DNA of 64,000 nucleotides from JBJXGV01 sp046160485. Its GTDB lineage: Bacteria > Orphanbacterota > Orphanbacteria > JBJXGV01. This document shows positions 8,427-15,699 of this stretch, one piece after another. The notes below the pieces were generated by a model that was given only the letters and a program-made list of their open reading frames with translations, searched no databases and was not told the DNA's origin. The stretch covers positions 1 through 64,000 of the forward strand of contig JBJXGV010000002.1 in the NCBI GenBank assembly GCA_046160485.1, given 5' to 3'. How positions within the stretch are numbered: the first letter of the stretch is position 1; every line of letters starts with the position of its first letter. Position numbers and translations under genes: made by a program.

Positions 8427-8456
8427 TTGAAGCTTTTTAAGGAAAGAGGTTATGAT
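8427..8456 (+). promoter_or_regulatory. Promoter for the DUF1573/rhodanese/MauE/selenoprotein operon
   Basis: TTGAAG (8427-8432), 18-bp spacer, TATGAT (8451-8456; 5/6). Transcription would start near 8463, giving a ~100-base leader before the ATG at 8562. Confidence 0.5.
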
Positions 8457-8483
8457 GCCGACTCCGGTGCGAACCCGGCGACA

Positions 8484-8519
8484 GGGTCCGGTGTTTCACG
8501 CCGTGCTCGCTTCGGACCC
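8484..8519 (+). promoter_or_regulatory. Stem-loop in the leader of the DUF1573 operon
   Basis: GGGTCCG (8484-8490) is a perfect inverted match to CGGACCC (8513-8519), enclosing 22 bases that can form a smaller GTG-TTT-CAC hairpin. It lies between the promoter and the Shine-Dalgarno. No known riboswitch class is recognised. Confidence 0.3.
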
Positions 8520-8561
8520 AACAACTCGATCGAACCCTGAATACTCGAAGGAGGAGTACTT

Positions 8562-9644
8562 ATGACGAAGACAGAGAATTGTCGTGTGCGGCGGGACGGA
8601 TCGTCCGCCTCACCGAACGCCGGCCGCCGGTACGCAGCGCGCTATGCGTCCACGATCGCCCAGGCGACCGTCGCGGTCTTCATCATCGCGCTCGCTTTCG
8701 CATCGTCCTCGTTCGCGGAGCCACAGCCGAAGATCAAGTTCGACGAATACGAGTGGGATCTCGGCGACATGTACCAGCAGGAAGAGAAGACGCACGTCTT
8801 CTCGTTCACGAACGTCGGCGACGCCGAGTTGATCGTGAAGAACACGAAGACGTCGTGCGGCTGCACCGCGGCGATCGCGAGCCAGGGCGGGATCGCACCG
8901 GGCGGCAAGGGCGAGATCAAGGTTACGTTCGCCTCGAGGACCGCGTCGGGAGCCACCTCCAAGAACGTCTCCGTCTTCACGAACGCGCCCGATTCGATCG
9001 CGACGCTCGTCGTCAAGGCGAACATCAAGAAGGACATCGATGTTCCGAACTCGATTCAGTTCGGAACGGTCACGCGTGGCTCGAAGACCGATCAGGTGAT
9101 CGAGGTCTCCGCGGAGCCGGGCAGCCCCTTCCAGATCGTGAAGGTCGAGGGCGATGCCGCGTACGTGACCGCCTCGTACGAGTCGGTGACGCCGAAGGCC
9201 GGCCAGGGAGCGTCGTACAAGATCCGCGTGGGATTCACGAGTGAAGTTCCTCCGGGGACGGTGAGCAATCGCCTGCGCATCTTCACGAACAACGAGAAGA
9301 AGCCGGTGCTCGAGGTGCCGATTTACGCGAAGGTGCAGGGCAATCTCAAGCTGAGTACCGAGTCGCTGAATTTCGGCACGTTCGCGCCGGGCCAAGCGCA
9401 GGAGTTGGTGCTGACGGTTACGGCGCCCGCGGATCACCCGATCTCCGTGACCGCTGTGAAGTCGTCGACCCCCGAGGTCGTCACGACGCTCAAGACGATC
9501 CAGGAGGGCCGCACCTACGAGGTGCACTGCGCGGTTTCCGCCGCCAAGACGACTGGGCGCGTCAACGGCAAGCTGATCATCGAGACAAGCGACAAGGACG
9601 AAGCGCGCCGCGAGTTGACGATGATCGGTTTCGTGAAGAGCTAA
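8562..9644 (+). CDS. Secreted DUF1573-domain protein
   Basis: 360 residues; ATG follows a strong GAAGGAGGAG. A signal or anchor helix (~28-52, TVAVFIIALAFASSSFA) is followed by DUF1573 Ig-like modules. The first carries the family signature FDEYEWDLGDM, FSFTNVGDAELIV and TSCGCTAA (~95-110). Two more Ig-like repeats follow (~155-255 and ~258-355), each with the FGT-x-x-x-G turn. DUF1573 proteins are periplasmic and often sit beside redox genes. Here it leads an operon with a rhodanese-like protein, a MauE/DoxX protein and a SelW-like selenoprotein, suggesting an envelope thiol or redox function (inference). Confidence 0.85.
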   Translation: MTKTENCRVRRDGSSASPNAGRRYAARYASTIAQATVAVFIIALAFASSSFAEPQPKIKFDEYEWDLGDMYQQEEKTHVFSFTNVGDAELIVKNTKTSCGCTAAIASQGGIAPGGKGEIKVTFASRTASGATSKNVSVFTNAPDSIATLVVKANIKKDIDVPNSIQFGTVTRGSKTDQVIEVSAEPGSPFQIVKVEGDAAYVTASYESVTPKAGQGASYKIRVGFTSEVPPGTVSNRLRIFTNNEKKPVLEVPIYAKVQGNLKLSTESLNFGTFAPGQAQELVLTVTAPADHPISVTAVKSSTPEVVTTLKTIQEGRTYEVHCAVSAAKTTGRVNGKLIIETSDKDEARRELTMIGFVKS

Positions 9645-9655
9645 GCAGGCATTCA

Positions 9656-10174
9656 TTGACGTCGCCGGGAGGAGCGTTCCAGCGTGCACTGCGCGAGGGA
9701 GCGCTCCTCCTCGCTATTTCGGCGGCGCTCGCGTTCGGCGTGAACGCCGCGCGCGCCAAGCCGCTCCCGCTCCGCACGGATCCGCGACTGCTCGCGCTTC
9801 AAATCGACATGCCGGTGATCTCGGCCACCGACGCGGCGCTCGCGTTCGACGCGGGTGATCGCATCTTTCTCGATGCACGCGAGACCGACGTGTTTCGCGA
9901 AGGCCACATCGGCGGCGCGTTCTCCGTCGCCGCGCAAGAGTTCGACGATCGCTACGGCGCGATCAGTGCGTTCCTCTCGCCCGAGACGCCGATCATCGTC
10001 TACGGCGATGAGGCTCGCGCGTCGGACGTCGAGACCGTCGCGCGGCGGTTGAAGGATGCCGGGCATACGAACATCTCGCTTCTCCTCGACGGGTTCGGCG
10101 GCTGGGAGAAGGCGCTCGCGCCTGTCGAAGCCGGCGACGATCCGACGATGATGCCATTCGAGGAGGGTTCGTGA
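9656..10174 (+). CDS. Rhodanese-like protein lacking the catalytic cysteine
   Basis: 172 residues from a TTG 11 bases after the previous stop. An N-terminal hydrophobic segment (~15-33, ending ARAK) is a signal peptide or anchor. The rhodanese fold is clear: FLDARETDVFREGHIGGAFSV, then PIIVYGDEARASD, then LLLDGFGGWEKAL. The active-site loop normally has Cys right after the IVVY strand; here that position is Gly117, so sulfurtransferase activity is not expected. It may bind a partner or substrate. Its stop overlaps the GTG of the next gene (GTGA), so the genes are translationally coupled. Confidence 0.8.
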   Translation: MTSPGGAFQRALREGALLLAISAALAFGVNAARAKPLPLRTDPRLLALQIDMPVISATDAALAFDAGDRIFLDARETDVFREGHIGGAFSVAAQEFDDRYGAISAFLSPETPIIVYGDEARASDVETVARRLKDAGHTNISLLLDGFGGWEKALAPVEAGDDPTMMPFEEGS

Positions 10175-10683
10175 AGCGCCTCTGGAATCTCGCGTGCCAT
10201 CCCGCCGTTCTGCTTGTGCTGCGTCTCGCGCTCGGCGCGGTGTTCGTCTACGCGAGCCTCGACAAAGTACAGAATCCCGCCGCGTTCGCGCGCGCGGTGT
10301 CGTTCTATCATCTCGCGCCGGAGAGCGTGATCAACGTCTTCGCGCTTCTCCTGCCGTGGGCCGAGCTCGTCACGGGCGTGGCGCTCATCGCCGGCGTCGC
10401 GGCGCGCGGCTCGTCGCTTCTCATCGCGGCGATGCTCGTGATGTTTCTCGTCGCGCTGTTCTGGGCGATCGCGAAGGGCATCGACATCTCGTGCGGATGT
10501 TTTTCGACGGGCGCGGAAACGAGCGGCGAAGGTCACAAGGTCGGATACGATCTCATCGTGCGCGATCTGATGATGCTCGTCGCGACGATCCCCCTGATCG
10601 CGCGCGGCGCGGGCGCGCTCGCGATCGACGCTTTGTTCTCGCGGCGTGCCCGCGACACGTCCGCTCGAAGGGAGACGCAATGA
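10171..10683 (+). CDS. MauE/DoxX-family membrane protein
   Basis: 170 residues, GTG start overlapping the preceding stop by four bases. Four hydrophobic helices are apparent (~10-30, ~50-72, ~78-100, ~128-150). The first has the DoxX/MauE pattern LRLALGAVFVYASLDKVQNP, and the second starts with LLPWAELVTGVALI. A CGCF motif (~112-115) follows helix 3, as in MauE-like methylamine-utilisation proteins that support disulfide formation. No mau structural genes are near. The likely role is an inner-membrane redox partner of the DUF1573/rhodanese/SelW products. Its TGA overlaps the ATG of the selenoprotein gene (ATGA). Confidence 0.85.
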   Translation: MKRLWNLACHPAVLLVLRLALGAVFVYASLDKVQNPAAFARAVSFYHLAPESVINVFALLLPWAELVTGVALIAGVAARGSSLLIAAMLVMFLVALFWAIAKGIDISCGCFSTGAETSGEGHKVGYDLIVRDLMMLVATIPLIARGAGALAIDALFSRRARDTSARRETQ

Positions 10684-10910
10684 CGATTCAGATCACCTAC
10701 TGCGGGATGTGAAACTACCTGCCTCGTGCCACCAGTCTGGCGGCCGCGATCGAGAAACAATTCCAAACGAAATCGACACTCATCGAAGGGCGCGGCGGCG
10801 TTTTCGATGTCGTCATCGACGGCAAGCTGATCTTCTCCAAGAAGAAGGCCGGGCGATTCCCCGAACACTCCGAGATTCTCGACGCGATCTCCGGCGGAAA
10901 GACGCCGTAG
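10680..10910 (+). CDS. SelW-like (Rdx family) selenoprotein with in-frame TGA for selenocysteine
   Basis: 76 residues if TGA at 10710-10712 is read as selenocysteine; standard translation gives only ten residues (MTIQITYCGM). Read through, the frame is open to TAG at 10908-10910 and encodes the full Rdx fold: TIQITYCGMUNYLPRA, then LIEGRGGVFDVVIDGKLIFS, then KAGRFPEHSEIL. The C-x-x-U motif replaces the family's redox C-x-x-C. A SECIS-like hairpin follows the TGA (10728-10744). AAGGGAG precedes the ATG, which overlaps the MauE stop by four bases. Rdx proteins are small thioredoxin-fold thiol oxidoreductases. The alternative is a nonsense-mutated C-x-x-C gene, but the intact downstream frame and the exact position of the TGA argue against decay. 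Confidence 0.85.
10713..10745 (+). promoter_or_regulatory. Bacterial SECIS-like element downstream of the selenocysteine TGA
   Basis: GCCACC (10728-10733) pairs with GGCGGC (10739-10744) with one A-C mismatch, presenting a five-base loop AGTCT. Known bacterial SECIS elements lie within ~16-37 bases of the UGA and need a G in the first two loop positions; here loop position 2 is G, 23 bases after the UGA. The loop resembles the GGUCU loop of E. coli fdhF. Confidence 0.6.
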
Positions 10911-10989
10911 TCACGGGGAGCGGTGCGCGCTGCGAGCGTCGCGCGCATCGCGCACGCCGCGTTCGCCGCGCGCGCGCGGATCGGGGCCG

Positions 10990-12123
10990 ATGACGCTTGC
11001 GCCTCTAGCGCGGCGGCGCATTCGCGCGGCGGTTCTTCGCTGGTTCGCTGCCCACAAGCGCGCACTTCCCTGGCGCGACAATCCCGAGCCCTACCGCGTC
11101 TGGATTTCCGAGATCATGCTGCAGCAAACGACCGTCGAGGCTGTGCGGCCGCGCTACGAGGGGTTTCTCGCGCGCTTCCCGGATGTCGCGGCGCTCGCTC
11201 GCGCCGGCGAAGACGAGGTGCTCGCGGCGTGGTCCGGGCTCGGTTACTACCAGCGCGCGCGCAACCTCCGCGCCGCCGCGGTCGAACTCGTGCGCGAGTC
11301 CGGCGGCGAGTTGCCGAGCGACGCGCTCTCGCTCGCGAAACTTCCGGGCGTCGGCCGCTACACCGCGGGCGCGATCGCAAGCATCGCGTTCGGCGAGCCG
11401 GAGGCGATTCTCGACGGCAACGTCATTCGCCTTCTTTCGCGCTTGTTTCGCGTCGAGGGCGATCCGAGACAGAGGGAAACACGCGAGGAGTTGTGGCGCC
11501 TCGCGGCCGCGCTCGTGCCGGCGAGCGATCCGTCGTCGTTCAACCAGGGTCTTATGGAGCTTGGCGCGCTCGTGTGCCGGCCGCGAGAGGCGCGCTGCGG
11601 CGAGTGCCCGCTCGCGCGCGAGTGCGGCGCGCGCGCGGCGAATGCCGTCGATCGGTACCCGGTGCGCGCACCGCGCCCGGCGACGCGCGCGGTGCATGTC
11701 GCTGCGGCACTCGCGTATGACCGATCGCGGCGCGTTCTCTTGGTTCGCCGCGACGCGGCCGGCGCGATGCGCGGCCTCTGGGAGCTGCCGTCGGCGGAGG
11801 TCGGCGCGGCGGACGACATTGCGACGATCTCCGAGCGAATTCGCGCGGAGACGGGACTCGCGCTTAAGATCGGCGAAGTCGCCGCGGTCGCTCGTCACAC
11901 CGTGATGACGCGTCGCATCGAGGTGCGCGCATTCTCCGCGAAGCTCGCGGGGCGCGTAACGGACTCGGCGCGCGCGACCGCGTGGGTCGCGCACGCCGAG
12001 GTCGCCGCGCTTCCACATTCGTCGCTCTTGCGGAAGATTCTCGCGCAGCTTGCGCCGGCTGCCGGCGACGCTAGCCGGCGAACGACAACACGAGCGCGAA
12101 GAACGCCGCGAAGAGCGCGTTGA
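10990..12123 (+). CDS. mutY: A/G-specific adenine glycosylase MutY
   Basis: 377 residues. It removes adenine mispaired with 8-oxoguanine. Order: catalytic Glu in ISEIMLQQT (~40), GLGYYQRARNL, HhH LPGVGRYTAGAIASIAFG (~118-135) and the catalytic Asp in ILDGNVIRLLSR. A [4Fe-4S] loop C-x6-C-x2-C-x5-C follows (CRPREARCGECPLAREC). After ~225 comes the NUDIX-like C-terminal domain that reads 8-oxoG (HVAAALAYDRSRRVLLVRR, GLWELPSAEV). The last ~20 residues are Arg/Thr-rich and overlap a small minus-strand ORF. It starts 79 bases after the selenoprotein stop and could be read from the same transcript. Confidence 0.95.
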   Translation: MTLAPLARRRIRAAVLRWFAAHKRALPWRDNPEPYRVWISEIMLQQTTVEAVRPRYEGFLARFPDVAALARAGEDEVLAAWSGLGYYQRARNLRAAAVELVRESGGELPSDALSLAKLPGVGRYTAGAIASIAFGEPEAILDGNVIRLLSRLFRVEGDPRQRETREELWRLAAALVPASDPSSFNQGLMELGALVCRPREARCGECPLARECGARAANAVDRYPVRAPRPATRAVHVAAALAYDRSRRVLLVRRDAAGAMRGLWELPSAEVGAADDIATISERIRAETGLALKIGEVAAVARHTVMTRRIEVRAFSAKLAGRVTDSARATAWVAHAEVAALPHSSLLRKILAQLAPAAGDASRRTTTRARRTPRRAR

Positions 12124-12175
12124 GCACGAGGCAAACGCACGCGAGAACGCGACGCTTGCGCTCGGCGAACGACAC
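12071..12175 (-). CDS. Candidate 34-residue single-pass membrane protein
   Basis: GTG at 12175 to TAG at 12073-12071 encodes MSFAERKRRVLACVCLV followed by LNALFAAFFALVLSFAG: a basic N-terminus and one clean ~20-residue hydrophobic helix. It overlaps the 3' end of mutY on the opposite strand. No clear Shine-Dalgarno is visible. The charge-then-helix pattern is unusual for random antisense sequence in this GC range, but expression is unproven. Confidence 0.3.
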   Translation of the reverse strand: MSFAERKRRVLACVCLVLNALFAAFFALVLSFAG

Positions 12176-12289
12176 GGCGGCGATTCTACGACGCCGGTCA
12201 AGCGGACACACCCAGAGTTCGATAATTGAAACGGCGCGCTCTCGGCGTTCGTGCTAGGTTCGCCGCCGCCGATGCCGCCCCAAATCCCT

Positions 12290-13021
12290 ATGCCGCAACT
12301 CTCCCTTATCATTCCGTGCTTCAACGAGGCCGCAATCATCGGCGGCACGCTCGAGTCCGTTACCAAGTTCCTCGCGGGCGTGGGACGCACCTACGAAATC
12401 GTCGTCGGCGATGACGGCTCGACCGACGGCACGGATCGCGTCGTGCTCGAAGCCGCCGCCCGCGATCCGCGCATTCGCCTTGCCCGCTCCGACACGAACC
12501 GCGGCAAGGGCGCCATTCTCACGCAAGCACTGCTCGAAGGGCGCGGCGACGTTCTCGCGTTCATCGACGCCGATCTCGAGATCGACGTGCGCATGCTCGC
12601 ACCGCTCCTCGATGCCATTGCGGCCGGCGCCGACGTCGCGATCGGCTCGAAGGTGATTCACGCCGAATGGAAGGCTCGCCCGCTCCGGCGCCGCGTCGCG
12701 ACGCGCGGATACAACCTTCTTGTTCGTGTTCTTCTCGGCTCGCGCCTTGCGGATCACCAAGCGGGGATCAAGGCGTTTCGCCGCGAACCGGTGCGCGAAC
12801 TGTTGCGCTCGATCGACAATCCGCGGTGGACATGGGACACCGAGTTCCTCGTCGGCGCCCAAGCCTCGAGCCTGCGTATCGTCGAAGTCCCAGTGACGAC
12901 GACCTATCAGCGCCCGAGCAAGGTGAGCCTGCTGCGGCAGCCTGCCGAGATGGCGAACGAAATCCTGCGTCTCTACCTCGCGGGCGTGCGCACGTCGCGG
13001 CCGCCGAGGGGCGTGTCTTGA
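12290..13021 (+). CDS. Glycosyltransferase family 2 (dolichyl-phosphate-sugar synthase-like)
   Basis: 243 residues from ATG 12290, where the GT2 fold begins at once (PQLSLIIPCFNEAAII); ATG 12272 is an alternative and no convincing Shine-Dalgarno separates them. Motifs: VGDDGSTDGT (~40-49), ARSDTNRGKG, the metal-binding AFIDADLEID (DxD, ~88-97), DHQAGIKAFRRE and RWTWDTEFLV, as in DPM1/Alg5-like synthases that load Glc or Man on polyprenyl phosphate. No C-terminal membrane helices are present. It likely supplies a lipid-linked sugar for envelope glycosylation. Confidence 0.85.
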   Translation: MPQLSLIIPCFNEAAIIGGTLESVTKFLAGVGRTYEIVVGDDGSTDGTDRVVLEAAARDPRIRLARSDTNRGKGAILTQALLEGRGDVLAFIDADLEIDVRMLAPLLDAIAAGADVAIGSKVIHAEWKARPLRRRVATRGYNLLVRVLLGSRLADHQAGIKAFRREPVRELLRSIDNPRWTWDTEFLVGAQASSLRIVEVPVTTTYQRPSKVSLLRQPAEMANEILRLYLAGVRTSRPPRGVS

Positions 13022-13047
13022 CAGTCTAAAAAGTCGCGTGCTAGCGT
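13018..13047 (+). promoter_or_regulatory. Promoter for the P5C dehydrogenase gene
   Basis: TTGACA (13018-13023), 18-bp spacer, TAGCGT (13042-13047). The perfect -35 overlaps the end of the glycosyltransferase gene; the leader to ATG 13103 is ~48 bases. Confidence 0.5.
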
Positions 13048-13102
13048 CGCCGGCACTGCGCTCGACAACGCGACGTCCCCAGACGCTAGGAGAACACCTC
13101 GC

Positions 13103-14650
13103 ATGAAAGAGTTCACGAACGCTCCGCTACTCGATTTTTCGCGCCCAGAAAACGCCAGCCTCATGCGCGACGCGCTCGAAAAGGTTCGTTCCGAGCTGGG
13201 GCGCGAATACTCGATTCTGATCGGCGGCGAACGCATCAAGGCGCCGAGCACCTTCAAATCGACGAACCCGTCGCGCCCGAGCGAAGTCGTCGGCGTTCAT
13301 CAGTCGGGCTCGGCCGAGATCGGCCGCAAGGCGGTCGAGGTTGCCGCAGAGACGTTTCTGGCGTGGAGCCGCCGCGACCCGAGCGAACGCGCCGATTACC
13401 TCTTCGCCGCGGCCGACGTGCTGCGGCGCCGCCGCTGCGAGTTCTCCGCGTGGATGGTGTTCGAGGTCGGCAAGACGTGGGTCGAGGCCGATGCCGACAC
13501 CGCCGAGGCGATCGACTTTCTCGAATTCTACGGACGCGAGATGCTTCGCTACGCCGCGCCGCAGCCGCTTACGCCCTACCCGGGCGAGAGGAACGACCTC
13601 GTCTACATTCCGCTCGGCGTCGGCGTCGTCATTCCGCCGTGGAATTTTCCGCTCGCGATCATGGCCGGCATGACGTGCGCCGCGCTCGTCACGGGAAACA
13701 CGGTCGTACTCAAGCCGGCGAGCGACTCGCCGACGATCGCCGCGAAGTTCGTCGAGGTGCTCGAGGAAGTCGGCGTGCCGCGCGGTGTCGTAAACCTCGT
13801 CACGGGCGAAGGGGCCACGATCGGGCAAGCGATCGTCGAGCACCCGAAGACGCGATTCATCGCGTTCACCGGCTCGAAGGAGGTTGGGCTCGGCATCAAC
13901 GAAACCGCGGCGAAGACGCGGCCCGGGCAGATCTGGATCAAACGCGTCGTCGCCGAGATGGGCGGCAAGGACTCGATTGTCGTCGACGATGACACCGATC
14001 TCGACGCGGCCGCCGACGGCGTCGTCGCGGCGGCGTTCGGATACCAGGGGCAGAAGTGTTCGGCGTGTTCGCGCGCGATCGTCGTCGACCGCGTCTACGA
14101 CACGTTCGTCGAGAAGCTCGAGAAGCGCGTCCGCGCCATCAAGGTCGGCTCGCCCGAGGACCCAGCGAACTTCATGGGGCCCGTCGTGAGCGCGCGCGCG
14201 AAGAAGAAGATCCTCGAGTACATCGAGACGGGGAAGAAGGAAGGGCGGCTCATCGCGGGCGGCGAGTCGGGCGCGGGCGACGGGCACTTCATCGCGCCGA
14301 CGGTAATCGCCGACGTGGCGCCGACAGCGACGATCGCGCAGGAGGAGATCTTTGGCCCCGTGCTCGCGGTGATTCGCGCGAAAGACTACGACGACGCGCT
14401 CGCGATCGCGAACAACACGATCTACGGGCTGACCGGCGCCGTCTTCACGCGCTCACGCGAGAAGCTCGAGCGCGCGCGGCAGGTCTTCCACGTCGGGAAT
14501 CTCTACCTGAACCGCAAATGCACGGGCGCGCTCGTCGGCGTGCACCCGTTCGGCGGATTCAACATGTCGGGTACCGACTCGAAGGCGGGGGGGCGCGACT
14601 ACCTGCTGCTCTTCCTCCAAGCGAAGAGCATCGCCGAGCGCCTCAGCTAG
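13103..14650 (+). CDS. L-glutamate gamma-semialdehyde (1-pyrroline-5-carboxylate) dehydrogenase
   Basis: 515 residues, the length of monofunctional RocA/PruA-type enzymes. It oxidises glutamate semialdehyde (from proline or arginine) to glutamate with NAD+. Visible features: IPPWNFPLAI (~175), cofactor-binding KPASDSPTIAAK, FTGSKEVG, catalytic Glu285 in VVAEMGGKDS, and nucleophile Cys319 in GQKCSACSR. EEIFGPVL and the C-terminal HPFGGFNMSGTDSKAGG follow. The N-terminal DFSRPENASLM-type segment is specific to P5C dehydrogenases. No proline dehydrogenase gene is adjacent, so it is likely a stand-alone catabolic gene with its own promoter. Confidence 0.93.
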   Translation: MKEFTNAPLLDFSRPENASLMRDALEKVRSELGREYSILIGGERIKAPSTFKSTNPSRPSEVVGVHQSGSAEIGRKAVEVAAETFLAWSRRDPSERADYLFAAADVLRRRRCEFSAWMVFEVGKTWVEADADTAEAIDFLEFYGREMLRYAAPQPLTPYPGERNDLVYIPLGVGVVIPPWNFPLAIMAGMTCAALVTGNTVVLKPASDSPTIAAKFVEVLEEVGVPRGVVNLVTGEGATIGQAIVEHPKTRFIAFTGSKEVGLGINETAAKTRPGQIWIKRVVAEMGGKDSIVVDDDTDLDAAADGVVAAAFGYQGQKCSACSRAIVVDRVYDTFVEKLEKRVRAIKVGSPEDPANFMGPVVSARAKKKILEYIETGKKEGRLIAGGESGAGDGHFIAPTVIADVAPTATIAQEEIFGPVLAVIRAKDYDDALAIANNTIYGLTGAVFTRSREKLERARQVFHVGNLYLNRKCTGALVGVHPFGGFNMSGTDSKAGGRDYLLLFLQAKSIAERLS

Positions 14651-14687
14651 CGCGTAACGCGCGCGACCGCGCGGTTGTCCGATCGCG

Positions 14688-15572
14688 CTACGGCGTCGTA
14701 ACCGTCCTGCGCGGCAGGTCGACGGATTGCGCGGCGCGATCGATTTCCGCGCCCGCGGATTGACGGATTCGATCGATCGCGCCCTCCGAAAGCGGCAAAC
14801 GCTCCGTCAGACTCGGCGTCCACTCCGGCGGGGCGCCGTCGCCCGATCCGCCGTAGCCGATCTCGTGCGCGAGCGCGTCCGCGACGCGGACGATGTCGAC
14901 GATCAATTCGTCCGTCGCGCCGAGGCCTTTGCGATCCGCGAGCTCCGTGTGATGCCAGCGTATCGCGGCAAGCGCCGTCGGTGTGAGGTGCCAGTTCTTC
15001 GCGCCCATCTCGCCGATCATGGTGTGATCGAGCTGCGTCGTCTCCTTCTCCGCCATGACGAGCGGCTTTCTCCCCGCCGCGGCATTCGCAAGCGCCTTCG
15101 CGAACTCGGCGTGAAGGTACTGGTCGAAGACGAGCTTCCCGATGTCGTGCAAGAGCCCGCACGTGTACGCCTCCGCCGGCGACATCGAACCGCTTTGCAT
15201 AGCGATCGCGCGCGTGATCACGGCTACCGCGATCGAGTGGCGCCAAAACTCCGCGCGGTCGAATCGCCCGAGCTTGTCGTCTTCGAACGTCTTGCAGACG
15301 GCAACGTTTTTAAGAGCCTGCGAGATCGTCCCGAATCCGAGTTGCGCGACGGACTTTTGCAAGTCGCATGACTTCTGGGGGACGTAGTACGCCGAGTTGC
15401 TTACGCGCAAGACGCGCGTCGCGAGGGCCGGGTCGCACGCAAGAACGGCGACGAGGCTCGTGTTGTTCGAATTCGGATCCGCGAGAACGCGACGAAGCCG
15501 TTCGAGAACGCACGGTAGCGTCGGCATATCGCGAACGCCGTTAGTCGCTTTTCGTGCCGCGATGAAGTCCAT
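14688..15572 (-). CDS. HDOD-domain signalling protein
   Basis: 294 residues. It matches the HDOD layout: N-terminal MPTLPCVLERLRRVLADP, a first helical region with DPALATRVLRVSNSAYY, and an HD-like core AYTCGLLHDIGKLVFDQYL (~135-153). MIGEMGAKNWHLTPTALAAI follows. Unlike many HDOD proteins it keeps the His-Asp pair in LLHDIG, so phosphohydrolase activity is not excluded. HDOD proteins act as signalling adaptors or degenerate phosphodiesterases; no GGDEF or receiver domain is fused. It lies 125 bases downstream of the epimerase gene on the same strand. Confidence 0.88.
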   Translation of the reverse strand: MDFIAARKATNGVRDMPTLPCVLERLRRVLADPNSNNTSLVAVLACDPALATRVLRVSNSAYYVPQKSCDLQKSVAQLGFGTISQALKNVAVCKTFEDDKLGRFDRAEFWRHSIAVAVITRAIAMQSGSMSPAEAYTCGLLHDIGKLVFDQYLHAEFAKALANAAAGRKPLVMAEKETTQLDHTMIGEMGAKNWHLTPTALAAIRWHHTELADRKGLGATDELIVDIVRVADALAHEIGYGGSGDGAPPEWTPSLTERLPLSEGAIDRIRQSAGAEIDRAAQSVDLPRRTVTTP

Positions 15573-15684
15573 AGCTGCAAAGCCCTCCAGGGGTCCGATC
15601 GAAGGCCGGGGCGTGATCCGTCGGCACCAAGAGTAATTCGGCAGATTTGACGAAAGCTGAAGAGGGATTCGCAGCGATCGCGTA

Positions 15685-15699
15685 AGGCCCGTCGGGCCT
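15685..15699 (-). terminator. Inverted repeat overlapping the epimerase stop codon
   Basis: AGGCCC (15685-15690) and GGGCCT (15694-15699) form a perfect 6-bp stem with a three-base loop that includes the stop codon. No U-tract follows on the minus strand, so termination is doubtful. Confidence 0.2.

Noticed and set aside
15685..15699. Inverted repeat as an operator for the epimerase/HDOD genes.
   Set aside because: A 6-bp stem with a three-base loop that overlaps the stop codon is more like a transcript hairpin than a dimeric protein site.
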